A stretch of 64,000 nucleotides of DNA from NCBI GenBank assembly GCA_945883795.1, contig CAMCYC010000003.1, forward strand, positions 32,814 to 96,813, given 5' to 3'. This DNA comes from Sulfurimonas crateris (GTDB lineage: Bacteria > Campylobacterota > Campylobacteria > Campylobacterales > Sulfurimonadaceae). A program made the translations under genes and the position numbers. How positions within the stretch are numbered: position 1 is the stretch's first letter; each line of letters opens with the position of its first letter. The notes under the pieces are model-generated. The model was not told the DNA's origin. It was given only the letters and a program-made list of their open reading frames with translations, and searched no databases. Positions 43,876-53,159 of the stretch are shown here, one piece after another.

Positions 43876-45065
43876 ATATTAAAAACTTAGATTTGGCAAA
43901 TAAAAAAGTGTTTATAAGATGTGACTTTAATGTCCCAATGGATGAATTTGGAAATATTTCTGATGACCGTCGTATCCGTTCGGCAGTAGCAACAATTAAT
44001 TATTGTCTAGACCAAGAGTGTGCTGTTATTTTGGCTTCGCACCTTGGTCGTCCAGATGGCAAGGTGGATGAAAAATATTCACTCTCACCAGTTGCAAGAC
44101 GATTACAACAACTTCTAAAAAGAGATATTATTTTGGCTAGTGATGTAGTTGGCAAGGATGCAACTGAAAAAGCAAAAGCTCTCAAAGATACTGAAGTATT
44201 GCTTTTAGAAAATCTTCGCTATGAAGTGGGTGAAACTGAAAATGATGTAGAATTATCCAAAAAACTAGCATCCATGGCAGAATTTTATATCAATGATGCT
44301 TTTGGTGTAAGTCACCGTGCTCACTCCTCTGTTGAGGGAATTACACATATGTTTGATAATGAGCATAAAGCAGCAGGATTTTTACTTCAAAAAGAGATTA
44401 CTTTTTTTGGTAAACTTATCAATAATCCAGTTCGCCCATTTGCAGCTATTGTTGGTGGTTCAAAAGTTTCGGGTAAACTTGAAGCACTTGTAAATTTACT
44501 TCCAAAAGTGGATAAAGTACTTATTGGTGGTGGTATGGCTTTTACATTTTTAAAACAGATGGGCTACAATGTTGGTGCTTCATTAGTAGAAGATGATTTA
44601 CTCGAAGATGCACAACATATCATGGATGAAGCAAGACGATTAGGCGTGAAATTTTATTTGCCAGTAGATGTTGTTGCAGCTGAAAAATTCTCAGAAGATT
44701 CAGTTATCAAACTTGTGTCAGCTCAAGAGATACCCTCTAATTGGATGGGACTTGATATTGGACCTGCAACGGTAAGACTTTATAGACAAGTATTAAATGA
44801 TGTGCAAACAGTACTTTGGAATGGTCCAATGGGTGTTTATGAAATGGATAAATTTGCTCGTGGTTCAAATAAAATAGCCCATTTTGTCGCAGATAGCTAT
44901 GCAACAACAGTTGTTGGTGGTGGTGATACAGCAGATTTGGTTCAAAGAATTGGTTTAGATGATGAGATGAGTTTTATTTCAACAGGTGGTGGAGCTTCTC
45001 TTGAACTTTTAGAGGGCAAAATTTTACCAGGAGTTTTACCATTAATTATAGAGGAAAAGGAATAA
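43863..45065 (+). CDS. pgk: phosphoglycerate kinase
   Basis: 400 residues. RCDFNVPMD at the N-terminus, SHLGRPDGK and [10 protein letters not shown] in the 3-phosphoglycerate site, [13 protein letters not shown] linking the lobes, and [10 protein letters not shown] with [13 protein letters not shown] in the nucleotide half. Transfers phosphate between 1,3-bisphosphoglycerate and ADP. It starts within the end of gap and stops two bases before tpiA. Confidence 0.97.
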   Translation: MELLNIKNLDLANKKVFIRCDFNVPMDEFGNISDDRRIRSAVATINYCLDQECAVILASHLGRPDGKVDEKYSLSPVARRLQQLLKRDIILASDVVGKDATEKAKALKDTEVLLLENLRYEVGETENDVELSKKLASMAEFYINDAFGVSHRAHSSVEGITHMFDNEHKAAGFLLQKEITFFGKLINNPVRPFAAIVGGSKVSGKLEALVNLLPKVDKVLIGGGMAFTFLKQMGYNVGASLVEDDLLEDAQHIMDEARRLGVKFYLPVDVVAAEKFSEDSVIKLVSAQEIPSNWMGLDIGPATVRLYRQVLNDVQTVLWNGPMGVYEMDKFARGSNKIAHFVADSYATTVVGGGDTADLVQRIGLDDEMSFISTGGGASLELLEGKILPGVLPLIIEEKE

Positions 45066-45067
45066 TT

Positions 45068-45775
45068 ATGATTATTGCAGCAAATTTAAAAACAAATTTA
45101 ACCAGAGTGCAAACATTAGAGTATGTCAATAAATTAGAGGCGTTTTTAACTGCAAATAATTCAAGCCAAGAGGTTTTGGTTTTTCCTGCCACTTCAAGCT
45201 TAAATACACATGCGGGTAAAGTGATTGTAGGTGCACAAAACGCTTATCCTACTACAAATGGTGCATTTACAGGAGAAACTGGCGTAGAACAATTAAACGA
45301 ATTTGGTATCAAAACTATTCTTATTGGTCACAGTGAACGCCGTCATGTATTGGGTGAAACACAACAATTTATTGCTCAAAAGTTTGATTTTTATAAACAG
45401 CTTGGTTTTAAAATAGTGTATTGTGTAGGTGAACCCTTAGAAATTAGAAAATCAGGCGAAGCAAATATGATGGAATATATCAATGCTCAATATGTCGGAA
45501 TTGATGTACATTATGAAAATCTTATCATAGCGTATGAACCTGTTTGGGCAATTGGAACAGGACTTACTCCAACATTAGAAGATATAGAATCTTTACATGC
45601 AAAGCTCAAAGAAAAATCAACTGCACCACTTTTATATGGTGGCAGTGTAAAACTTTCAAATATAGAAGAAGTTTTAGCACTCAAAAGTGTTGATGGAGTT
45701 TTAGTGGGCGGTGCGTCATTGATTGTAGAAGATTTTTCACAAATGACAGCTATTGCTCAAAATTTACAAAAGTAA
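45068..45775 (+). CDS. tpiA: triosephosphate isomerase
   Basis: 235 residues, short as usual for the phylum. AANLKTNLTR carries the Asn/Lys of the active site, ILIGHSERRHV the catalytic His, YEPVWAIGTGLTP the catalytic Glu, and LYGGSV the phosphate loop. Interconverts dihydroxyacetone phosphate and glyceraldehyde 3-phosphate. Ends the gap-pgk-tpiA operon just before a strong hairpin. Confidence 0.96.
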   Translation: MIIAANLKTNLTRVQTLEYVNKLEAFLTANNSSQEVLVFPATSSLNTHAGKVIVGAQNAYPTTNGAFTGETGVEQLNEFGIKTILIGHSERRHVLGETQQFIAQKFDFYKQLGFKIVYCVGEPLEIRKSGEANMMEYINAQYVGIDVHYENLIIAYEPVWAIGTGLTPTLEDIESLHAKLKEKSTAPLLYGGSVKLSNIEEVLALKSVDGVLVGGASLIVEDFSQMTAIAQNLQK

Positions 45776-45782
45776 TAACCTC

Positions 45783-45818
45783 AAAACATGCAAAAGTGAA
45801 ACAACTTTTGCATGTTTT
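45783..45818. terminator. bidirectional hairpin terminator between tpiA and a lipoprotein gene
   Basis: AAAACATGCAAAAGT pairs perfectly over 15 bp with ACTTTTGCATGTTTT around a GAAACA loop. The arms end in TTTT on both strands, so it should stop transcription from tpiA and from the convergent gene. Confidence 0.85.
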
Positions 45819-45824
45819 AAAAAC

Positions 45825-46274
45825 CTATTTTCCTATCACTGGCATAGATTCCAATTTTTTAACATTTGATTTTTCATCAGCGGGATGTGATTTACCATAA
45901 ACCGCTGCTTTATCTACATATTCCTGCAGTGTAAAGTTTCTATTTTCATCCTCTTTATATTGCACATTTACATCAGGTGTTTGTAATTTATTCGCATCCT
46001 GTTTTTCTATTTCTTCATGTATAGTAGAATCTTCTACTTTTTTCATATATTTTTTTTGAATCTCTTTATTTTGTGAAACTTCAGGTGTCCAATCATTTTG
46101 AATCCAAGAATCCATACTTTTTTGCATATAACCAGCCTTCGCTTTTCCTCCAGAATTACTGATACTATTTAAAGCACTATTTTGAGATGGTGAGATATTA
46201 ACCTTTGAACTACAAGAATTCAAAAGAAACAGAGTTGAAATTGTAAAAGTGAGTGTTATGATTGTCTTTTTCAT
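45825..46274 (-). CDS. small lipoprotein, function unknown
   Basis: 149 residues from ATG 46274, the first Met that gives a clean lipoprotein signal (MKKTIITLTFTIS, then FLLNSCSS with the lipobox Cys at about 22). The frame extends upstream to 46325 but the added residues do not look like an export signal. The mature part is polar and charged, with a conserved-looking NWxTPEV-like segment (QNDWTPEVSQNKEIQ) and FTLQEYVDKAAVY. I do not recognise a family by function. Divergent from the large porin. Confidence 0.7.
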   Translation of the reverse strand: MKKTIITLTFTISTLFLLNSCSSKVNISPSQNSALNSISNSGGKAKAGYMQKSMDSWIQNDWTPEVSQNKEIQKKYMKKVEDSTIHEEIEKQDANKLQTPDVNVQYKEDENRNFTLQEYVDKAAVYGKSHPADEKSNVKKLESMPVIGK

Positions 46275-46431
46275 GCTAGAAATTATAGTAAAAATCTTCT
46301 TTAAAGACTGTTTTTTATTTGACATCTACAACAAATGTGTTACAATACGGAAACAAATTCAATTTTCATTGAAATTTTATTTGTAAAGTAAAATATTTAT
46401 GTTAGAATCTTAAAAAATCAAAGGGGAATAT

Positions 46432-47772
46432 ATGAAAATAGTAAAAATGAGTTTAGTGGCGGCAGTGTTAATCGGTTCGAGTGCATTTGCAATTGAAAAT
46501 ACAAAAGTTAGTGGTAATGCTAATGTGTTTTATGCTACAACAGACGCTGGTACAGCTGATATGTTTGACAAAGATGCTTCAGCGGCTGATGTTGCTTTAA
46601 ATTTGAATGTTGCAACTGATTTACTAAAAAATGATTTAGTAAGTGTTAGTGCAGGTGCTGGTTATACAGTTCTTTCAACTTTAGGTTTAGAAAATAACTT
46701 TGTAAGTAATGTATGGGCTTCTTCACATACTGCAACTGCTGGTACAGCTCAAAGTTATGGTGCACCATTAAATGGTGTAAAAGTTGAAAATGCTAACTGG
46801 TTTAATGAAGCATGGGTTGCTGTAAGTACTGGTAAAACTACTGCAAAACTTGGTCGTATGGAACTTGATACTCCATTAGCATATACAGAAAAATGGTCAA
46901 TCGAAAAGAATACTTTTGAAGCTGCTGTTGTAATTAACCAAGATTTACCAGATACAACTTTGGTTGGTGCTTATATTGGTAATGGCAATGGTACTGAAAC
47001 TTTTGGTGACCCAAGAATGCATAGTAATGTTGCTGCACTAGGACATTCAACAGCTGGTATTGTAAATGGAAATGGTGATTTTTCAACTTATGGTTCTGAT
47101 GGTGCTTATGGAGCGGGTATTATTAACAACTCTTTTAAACCATTAACTGTTCAGGCATGGTATTATGATGTACAAAAAATTGCAACTGCATATTGGTTAC
47201 AAGCTGATTTAGCATGTGAAATGATTCCAGGTGTTTTAGCTGGTGTTCAATATAGTGGTTTAGATATAGATTCAACTCAAAGAAAAATCGTAGGTGCTGC
47301 AAATGCTACAGATAATGCTGTAAAAGTTGATTCTGATGCAATGGCTGTAATGTTAGGTTATGCTATGCCAGATGTTGCAACTGTAAAAGTAGCTTATTCT
47401 ACTATCGGTAAAGACCATTCAGCTGGTCAAAATACTGCTACTGATTTCGTAGGTGGAACAGCTCAATCTAAGCTTTATACTGAAGCATGGTGGAATTATG
47501 GAAAAATCACTAACAAAGATACTGAATCTTACAATGTAACTCTTACATCTCCAGTTCAAGGTATTTTTGATTTAGGACTTTTCTATACAAATGCTGACCA
47601 AAGTAAAGCAGCAGGTAACAATGACTTATCTGAAGTAACTGTTAGTGCTGGTAAAACTTTTGGACCATTAACTGCAACTTTAGTATATATTAATGCAGAT
47701 ATTACAACTGCAGCAGTTAATGATGATGAAAATTCACAAACTGTTCAAGCTTATTTAACTGTAAATTTCTAA
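46432..47772 (+). CDS. major OprD-type outer-membrane porin
   Basis: 446 residues. Signal peptide 1-20 (ending SSAFA), then beta-strands with the constriction-like segment TAKLGRMELDTPLAYTEKW, and a C-terminal QTVQAYLTVNF. Strong AGGGGA Shine-Dalgarno, a TAGAAT -10, biased codons and its own terminator suggest an abundant protein, probably the main general porin of this organism. The family resembles Campylobacterota OprD/MOMP-like porins. Confidence 0.86.
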   Translation: MKIVKMSLVAAVLIGSSAFAIENTKVSGNANVFYATTDAGTADMFDKDASAADVALNLNVATDLLKNDLVSVSAGAGYTVLSTLGLENNFVSNVWASSHTATAGTAQSYGAPLNGVKVENANWFNEAWVAVSTGKTTAKLGRMELDTPLAYTEKWSIEKNTFEAAVVINQDLPDTTLVGAYIGNGNGTETFGDPRMHSNVAALGHSTAGIVNGNGDFSTYGSDGAYGAGIINNSFKPLTVQAWYYDVQKIATAYWLQADLACEMIPGVLAGVQYSGLDIDSTQRKIVGAANATDNAVKVDSDAMAVMLGYAMPDVATVKVAYSTIGKDHSAGQNTATDFVGGTAQSKLYTEAWWNYGKITNKDTESYNVTLTSPVQGIFDLGLFYTNADQSKAAGNNDLSEVTVSAGKTFGPLTATLVYINADITTAAVNDDENSQTVQAYLTVNF

Positions 47773-47779
47773 TCTTTTT

Positions 47780-47809
47780 ATACTCTAGCATTGGCTAGGG
47801 TATATTTTT
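47780..47809 (+). terminator. rho-independent terminator after the porin
   Basis: ATACTCTAGC and GCTAGGGTAT pair over ten bases with one G-U pair around an ATTG loop, followed by ATTTTTC. It lies eight bases after the porin stop. Confidence 0.85.
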
Positions 47810-47838
47810 CTTTCTTCTTTTTCAAAACAAATTTTCGC

Positions 47839-47844
47839 TATAAT
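47839..47844 (+). promoter_or_regulatory. -10 box giving a probable leaderless permease mRNA
   Basis: TATAAT, six bases (TCTCAA), then ATG 47851. The start of the mRNA would coincide with the start codon. Confidence 0.5.
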
Positions 47845-47850
47845 TCTCAA

Positions 47851-48810
47851 ATGTTAGAACTTATCAAAAAACTCACCTATTTATTATTTATGTTATTTCT
47901 TATCTCTGTCATATCCTTTTTGGCAATTCACTCAGCACCTAATAGTTTTTTTGGCGCAGGAGAGCTTAACCCAAACATGACACCAGAGGCAATTCAAAAG
48001 CTCAAAGCGGTTTATGGACTTGATAAATCATTATTCATGCAATATATTGATTGGGTTGTAAATATGCTTAGTTTTAATTTTGGTGTATCGTTTGTGAGCG
48101 GTCAAGATGTAAGTGCAGAAATACTCAAAAGACTTCCTGTAACACTTATTATGAACTTTATAGCACTTATCTTTGTCTTTGTTTTATCTTTATATCTTGG
48201 GGTAAAATCTGCACTTGCGTATGAAAAAAGAGTAGATTATATTATCCGTCAAATATCTCTTATCTCCTTTTCTATGCCATCATTTTATTTGGCACTTCTT
48301 TTTATTATATTTTTATCTTTGCAACTCCATCTTTTTCCAATAGCTGGACTTCATTCGTTAGAAGAAAAAACAGGAATTTTCAACTATTTTGACATGGCTT
48401 GGCATTTAGTTCTCCCTATAAGTGTCATGATATTTGGAGGGCTTGGAAGCATGATAATTTATATTCGCTCACTTACTTTGGAGATTATGAAGAGTGATTA
48501 TTATTATTTTGCATTGTCTCGCAATTTAAGCAAAAAAGTTTTATTAAGATACTATATTTTACCAAATTTACTTCCACCCATTGTCACACTTTTGGGGCTT
48601 TCTCTTCCAGGTCTGATTGGTGGAAGTGTTATTTTAGAATCAATTTTTGGAATTGAGGGGATGGGGCAACTTTTTTACATGAGTGCGTTAAGTCGTGATT
48701 ATCCTGTGATTATGGGAACTTTAATGATAACAGCATTTTTAACACTTTTTGGGAATATGGTTGCAGATTTATTACTTTTGAAATTAAATCCATATATTAA
48801 AAGAAAATAG
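47851..48810 (+). CDS. orphan ABC transporter permease (OppB/DppB/NikB type)
   Basis: 319 residues from ATG 47851; the frame is open back to 47791 but those residues overlap the porin terminator. Six membrane helices. SAPNSFFGAG near the start and the EAA-type loop region SLPGLIGGSVILESIFGIEG match the DppB/OppB family, which imports peptides, nickel or related ligands. The second permease, ATPases and binding protein are not adjacent, so it must pair with distant genes. A TATAAT box six bases before ATG suggests a leaderless mRNA. Confidence 0.88.
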   Translation: MLELIKKLTYLLFMLFLISVISFLAIHSAPNSFFGAGELNPNMTPEAIQKLKAVYGLDKSLFMQYIDWVVNMLSFNFGVSFVSGQDVSAEILKRLPVTLIMNFIALIFVFVLSLYLGVKSALAYEKRVDYIIRQISLISFSMPSFYLALLFIIFLSLQLHLFPIAGLHSLEEKTGIFNYFDMAWHLVLPISVMIFGGLGSMIIYIRSLTLEIMKSDYYYFALSRNLSKKVLLRYYILPNLLPPIVTLLGLSLPGLIGGSVILESIFGIEGMGQLFYMSALSRDYPVIMGTLMITAFLTLFGNMVADLLLLKLNPYIKRK

Positions 48811-48817
48811 AAGAGAT

Positions 48818-48851
48818 AAAAATATTTTCCTATTGTAAGGAAAATATTTTT
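48818..48851. terminator. bidirectional terminator between permease and nusA
   Basis: AAAAATATTTTCCT pairs with AGGAAAATATTTTT (14 bp) around an ATTGTA loop; each arm ends in a T-run on its strand. Confidence 0.8.
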
Positions 48852-50003
48852 TCATGAGTTAAAAAGAGCGTGAAGAGCGTCAACGCTATCTTTAGCACTA
48901 TCTTTTGGTTTTGTAATCTCATTTGTATCTTTAGAAACTTTAGAGTCATTTTCAATTAATTCTATATTAAAACCAGTGAGCATAGATGCTAAACGGATAT
49001 TTATTCCACTTTTGCCAATAGCTTTTGATTTTTGGTCAGATGGAAGTGTGATAATTGCTTTGTCATTTTCTGCATTTTTGCTTTTGATTATCTCTACATG
49101 AGAAATAATCGCAGGACTCATAGTTCGAGAGATAAAAAGTTCTGGTATGCTTGTGTACTCTATACAATCAATATTTTCTCCATTAAGCTCTTTGCTTACT
49201 GAATTGATACGAACACCTTTTACACCAACAGTTGCACCAACAGCATCAATCTGTGGATGTGTACTAATAAGTGCAACTTTTGCTCTCTCACCAGGGATTC
49301 TTGCACATCGCTCAACGAGAACTGCTCCATCAGCAATTTCTGGAACTTCAAGTGCCAAAAGTCCTTCCAAAAATTTTGGGCTTGTTCGTGAGAGTTCTAT
49401 TTGTATCCCATTTTCTTTGTCCATGCCAACACGGCGAACAACTGCTTTTATGTGGTCGCCAACTTGGAATTTTTCCCCTTTGATACGACTTTTCATAGGT
49501 AAGATTGCACGGATTTCATCTATTTCTACATAAGTATTATTGTGAGAATCTACCCTTGTAACACGACCAGAAACTAGGTTTCCAGTTTTTGACTTGTATT
49601 TGTTGAAAAGTTCATCTTCTACAAGTCTTTGTATATGATATTCTATTTCACGGTGTAGCGATGCAGCAGCAGTTCTACCGTAATCTTCTAGTTTATGATC
49701 AATATGAAGTTGGTCATCAAGCTCAACTTGGTCATCATATTCCCTTGCATCATTTATTGAAATATATGCGGGTGCAATATCTGCATTAAGTAATCTTTCA
49801 TCATCATTAGCAACAACAGTAATTGTTTGAATGATTTTTATGCTTTTCGTTTTTTTATCAATTTGAGCTTCAAAAGCAAATTTATTGTCTATAACTCTTT
49901 TTGCCGTTTGAATAAAAGCAGTTTGTAATGCTTCTATAACTTTATCAAGTTGAAGACCTTTTTCATGTGCCATTGCTTCTGCAATATCTAGTATTTTTTC
50001 CAT
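48852..50003 (-). CDS. nusA: transcription termination/antitermination factor NusA
   Basis: 383 residues from ATG 50003 (AGGAT upstream); the frame opens at 50036 but the family N-terminus is MEKILDIAEAMAHEKG. Domains: NusA N-terminal RNA polymerase-binding part (1-115), S1 (about 130-200, GNLVSGRVTRVDSHNNTYVE), KH1 and KH2 (about 200-350, with GVKGVRINSVSKELNGE and AIGKSGINIRLASMLTG). The acidic repeats of E. coli NusA are missing, as usual in Campylobacterota. Affects pausing, termination and antitermination. Confidence 0.95.
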   Translation of the reverse strand: MEKILDIAEAMAHEKGLQLDKVIEALQTAFIQTAKRVIDNKFAFEAQIDKKTKSIKIIQTITVVANDDERLLNADIAPAYISINDAREYDDQVELDDQLHIDHKLEDYGRTAAASLHREIEYHIQRLVEDELFNKYKSKTGNLVSGRVTRVDSHNNTYVEIDEIRAILPMKSRIKGEKFQVGDHIKAVVRRVGMDKENGIQIELSRTSPKFLEGLLALEVPEIADGAVLVERCARIPGERAKVALISTHPQIDAVGATVGVKGVRINSVSKELNGENIDCIEYTSIPELFISRTMSPAIISHVEIIKSKNAENDKAIITLPSDQKSKAIGKSGINIRLASMLTGFNIELIENDSKVSKDTNEITKPKDSAKDSVDALHALFNS

Positions 50004-50201
50004 TGGTATATTTATCCTAATTAAGGGGTATCTCATAAAAAACAGATGTAAAATTCGGGGGATTTCTCATGAAGTAATGGTATTATATCTCAAAAACTCC
50101 TAAATTCCTCTTTAAATGAATAAGGAGTTTTAATACATATTTTAGTAGAGTTTGACTATAATGCAAGACTTTTATCTTATAAATAACCACAAAGGTGTGT
50201 C

Positions 50202-50447
50202 ATGGAATTAAAATTTGCAAGAACAGATATTGAGGCAAAGCCTAAAAAAGCTGAGTTAGAAAAAATGGAACAAACTGTTGAAAAAGAGGGTAGTGTAATT
50301 TTTTATTTTGATAAAGATAATTCACACAAAGATTTACTTGAACTTCAAGATTATTTTGAAGCAAAAGGGCAAAGTTTTTACATGAGCGAAGTAAAATTTG
50401 GTCTTGCAGATAACGATTATATGTACCAAGTACACATTATCAAATAA
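50202..50447 (+). CDS. HP0268-family small nuclease-like protein
   Basis: 81 residues, similar in length and pattern to Helicobacter HP0268: SVIFYFDKDNSHKDLLELQ, YFEAKGQSFYMSEVKF and the end YMYQVHIIK. HP0268 is a Smr-like fold reported to have nicking and RNase activity. miaB follows nine bases later, just as HP0269 follows HP0268. A TATAAT box and an AAAGG Shine-Dalgarno precede it. Confidence 0.85.
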   Translation: MELKFARTDIEAKPKKAELEKMEQTVEKEGSVIFYFDKDNSHKDLLELQDYFEAKGQSFYMSEVKFGLADNDYMYQVHIIK

Positions 50448-50456
50448 AGATAAGTT

Positions 50457-51758
50457 ATGTCTAAAAAGTTGTTTATTGAAACTTTAGGTTGTGCCATGAA
50501 CGCTCGTGATAGTGAGCACATGATTGCTGAACTAAGGGAGAAAGAAGGTTATGAAGTAGTTGATAACTTTCTTGAAGCTGATTTGATTTTAATAAATACT
50601 TGTTCGGTTCGAGAGCGACCTGTACACAAATTATTTTCAGAACTTGGCGGATTTAATAAGAAGAAAAAAGCTGGTGCAAAAATAGGTGTTTGTGGTTGTA
50701 CAGCTTCACATTTGGGTGAAGAGATTATAAAAAAAGCACCTTATGTAAATTTTGTTTTAGGTGCTAGAAATGTATCTAAAATTACACAAGTTTTACATAA
50801 AGATAAAGCAGTTGAGATAGATATTAATTATGATGAATCAGAATTTGCTTTTAAAGATTTTCGCTCTTCAACTTATAAAGCCTATATAAATATTTCGATA
50901 GGTTGTGATAAATCATGCTCGTTTTGTATTGTTCCAAAAACTCGTGGAGAAGAGATTTCAATCCCTGATTCTCTTATTTTGCAAGAGGCAAAAAAAGTTG
51001 TCAACGCTGGTGCAAAAGAGATATTTTTACTCGGGCAGAATGTAAATAATTACGGTCGCCGTTTTTCAGGTGAACATGAAAAAGTAAATTTTACAGAGCT
51101 TTTAAGAAGACTCTCAAAATTAGAGGGTTTAGAGCGAATCCGTTTTACTTCACCACACCCATTTCACATGGACGATGAATTTTTAGAAGAGTTTTCAAAA
51201 AATCCAAAAGTTTGTAAATCTATGCACATGCCACTTCAAAGTGGTTCTACAAAAGTGCTAAAAGATATGAAAAGAGGCTATTCTAAAGAGTGGTTTTTAA
51301 ACAGAGCATTAAAACTTAAAGAGATGTGTCCAGAGGCTACAATTAGCACAGATGTTATTGTGGGCTTTCCAGGAGAGAGCGATGCAGATTTTGAAGATAC
51401 GCTTGATATTGTAAAACAAATAAAATTTGACCAAATTTTCTCTTTTAAATATTCACCTCGACCACATACAGAAGCTGAATTATTTACTAATGTGGTTGAT
51501 GATGAGGTTTCGTCTGTTCGTCTTACAACACTTCAATCTTTGGGTAATGATATTTTAGATGAGAAAAATGCAACCAAAATTGGAACTGTTTACAAAGTTT
51601 ATTTTGAAGAACTTTTAAGAGATTATTTTGTATCGGGAAAAAGTGATAATAATATCCTTGTGAAAGTAAAAGGTTCTGATGAACTTTTGGGACAATTTAG
51701 AGATGTTAAAATCACTTCCATAGGAAGAACAATTTTAACAGGTGAAGTAGTTGCTTAA
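50457..51758 (+). CDS. miaB: tRNA-2-methylthio-N6-isopentenyladenosine synthase MiaB
   Basis: 433 residues. Radical-SAM methylthiotransferase acting on A37 of tRNAs. N-terminal cluster Cys in [22 protein letters not shown] and GVCGC; radical-[18 protein letters not shown] domain at the C-terminus (about 365-433). The methylthiotransferase RimO is also in this window; the CAMNARDSE motif separates MiaB from it. In the HP0268-miaB-DUF374 gene block. Confidence 0.96.
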   Translation: MSKKLFIETLGCAMNARDSEHMIAELREKEGYEVVDNFLEADLILINTCSVRERPVHKLFSELGGFNKKKKAGAKIGVCGCTASHLGEEIIKKAPYVNFVLGARNVSKITQVLHKDKAVEIDINYDESEFAFKDFRSSTYKAYINISIGCDKSCSFCIVPKTRGEEISIPDSLILQEAKKVVNAGAKEIFLLGQNVNNYGRRFSGEHEKVNFTELLRRLSKLEGLERIRFTSPHPFHMDDEFLEEFSKNPKVCKSMHMPLQSGSTKVLKDMKRGYSKEWFLNRALKLKEMCPEATISTDVIVGFPGESDADFEDTLDIVKQIKFDQIFSFKYSPRPHTEAELFTNVVDDEVSSVRLTTLQSLGNDILDEKNATKIGTVYKVYFEELLRDYFVSGKSDNNILVKVKGSDELLGQFRDVKITSIGRTILTGEVVA

Positions 51759-52371
51759 AAAACTACTTCGTTTTCTCGCTGTTCTAATTTTACCGTTTAT
51801 CGGTGCTTTGCTTATCCGTTTCTTATACATGACAAATAAAAAAAAATTTCATTCTCCAGAATCAATTACGCATGAACCTATTATTTTTGCTTGTTGGCAT
51901 GGAGAGCTTTTAATGCTTCCATATTTATATTCACATTACCGTAAAATACCTCATGCCAAAGTTTTAATCTCTAGCCATTTTGATGGTATTTTAATCTCAA
52001 AAACTATAAAATATTTTGGTCTTGATACTATTGCTGGTTCTACAAATCGTAATGCTTCAAGAGTTTTAATTCAAGGTATTAAAAGCATAAAAGAGGGTTA
52101 CGATATAGGGATAACTCCTGATGGACCAAAAGGTCCTCGCCATGAAGTAGCAGATGGAATTGTTGTTATGGCACAAAAGACAAACACTAAAATAGTTTTA
52201 GTTGAAATAAAACCAACGAAATATTGGCAACTGAATAGTTGGGATAAGTTTACAATTCCTAAGCCATTTGGTACAATAAATTATTATTCTACTGATACTA
52301 TTGATATGAATGGCATGGATTTAGAAGAAGCGAAAAAAATTATTAAAGAGGGGTTGCTCAAACATGAGTAG
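51751..52371 (+). CDS. DUF374/lysophospholipid acyltransferase-like protein
   Basis: 206 residues, starting at TTG 51751 inside the end of miaB. One N-terminal membrane segment (about 3-25). [11 protein letters not shown] is the HX4-type acceptor motif, [13 protein letters not shown] and [13 protein letters not shown] are the DUF374 signature. Family members resemble LPLAT acyltransferases and may act on lipid A or phospholipids; HP0270 is the Helicobacter counterpart by position. Confidence 0.85.
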   Translation: MLKKLLRFLAVLILPFIGALLIRFLYMTNKKKFHSPESITHEPIIFACWHGELLMLPYLYSHYRKIPHAKVLISSHFDGILISKTIKYFGLDTIAGSTNRNASRVLIQGIKSIKEGYDIGITPDGPKGPRHEVADGIVVMAQKTNTKIVLVEIKPTKYWQLNSWDKFTIPKPFGTINYYSTDTIDMNGMDLEEAKKIIKEGLLKHE

Positions 52372-52819
52372 TAGATTGGTTGTACTTTTTGTTGCACTTT
52401 CTTTTTTAATTGTTACATGGATTTATTTTCTAATCAATCCATCTTATGATAAATCCTTAAGAGCTAAGTATTATTATGAAATTGGTGATTATAAAGAAGC
52501 CTTGTCGTTGGCAAAAGATGCATTTTCTTCAGATGTTTACAATCGCATGGCATCGACAGTTATGGCACAATCTATAATTGCTATGAAATATATTTCCTAT
52601 ATAGAAACAGCAAAAAAATACAAAGAAATTATCAATGAAATAGCAACACACGCAGTTGTCTCCGATGCAGATAAAGCAAAAATGAGATTGATGTGCCAAA
52701 TCATGATAAGTTCTTATGTGAAGCTTGCACCAAGCGTGCTTACAGACGAAGAACTGATAAGCGATGCAGCAAAATATAATGATGAATTTGAGAAACTTTT
52801 TGAAAAAATCAATAAATAA
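52364..52819 (+). CDS. membrane-anchored TPR-like protein
   Basis: 151 residues. One N-terminal membrane helix (about 6-24, ending near NPSYDKS), then helices with TPR-like spacing (YYYEIGDYKEALSLAKDAF). It overlaps the acyltransferase gene by eight bases. The neighbours suggest it belongs to the cell-envelope block ending in the PilMNO-like genes. No function is inferred. Confidence 0.72.
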   Translation: MSSRLVVLFVALSFLIVTWIYFLINPSYDKSLRAKYYYEIGDYKEALSLAKDAFSSDVYNRMASTVMAQSIIAMKYISYIETAKKYKEIINEIATHAVVSDADKAKMRLMCQIMISSYVKLAPSVLTDEELISDAAKYNDEFEKLFEKINK

Positions 52820-52820
52820 T

Positions 52821-53144
52821 TTTAAATTTTTTTTTAATTATCTTCAAACAAATATATTTATAGCAAGAGATATTTCAAAAAAAGAAGGCGAAAAATTAAG
52901 CGAAAACAGTCTAATATATATTATCAATAAAGTGTTTAAGCAAGTCCCTGTAATGGGGTGTATTCATCAAATTCGTCATTTATATGCAACAGTTTTATTA
53001 AACCATGATGCAAAAATTGCCGATGTAATTGGATTATTAGGACATACATGTATGGCGACCACACAAATATATATAAAATTCGGTAGTGCATTGAAACTAC
53101 AAAATTACCATAAAGTGAATCTCATTTGTCTGGGGAAGAAGTAA
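52821..53144 (+). pseudogene. C-terminal remnant of a tyrosine recombinase
   Basis: About 107 codons of an open frame. IHQIRHLYATVLLNHDAKI, VIGLLGHTCMATTQIYIKF hold the HXXR, GH and catalytic Tyr motifs of the XerD/XerH-type catalytic domain, and KKEGEKLSENSLIYIINKVF resembles the preceding segment. The N-terminal DNA-binding domain and the first catalytic Arg are absent, so it cannot be active. A longer open frame starts at 52764 inside the previous gene. It sits between two genes of an otherwise continuous operon, as a scar. Confidence 0.8.
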
Positions 53145-53159
53145 TGCAAGGTTTTTTAA

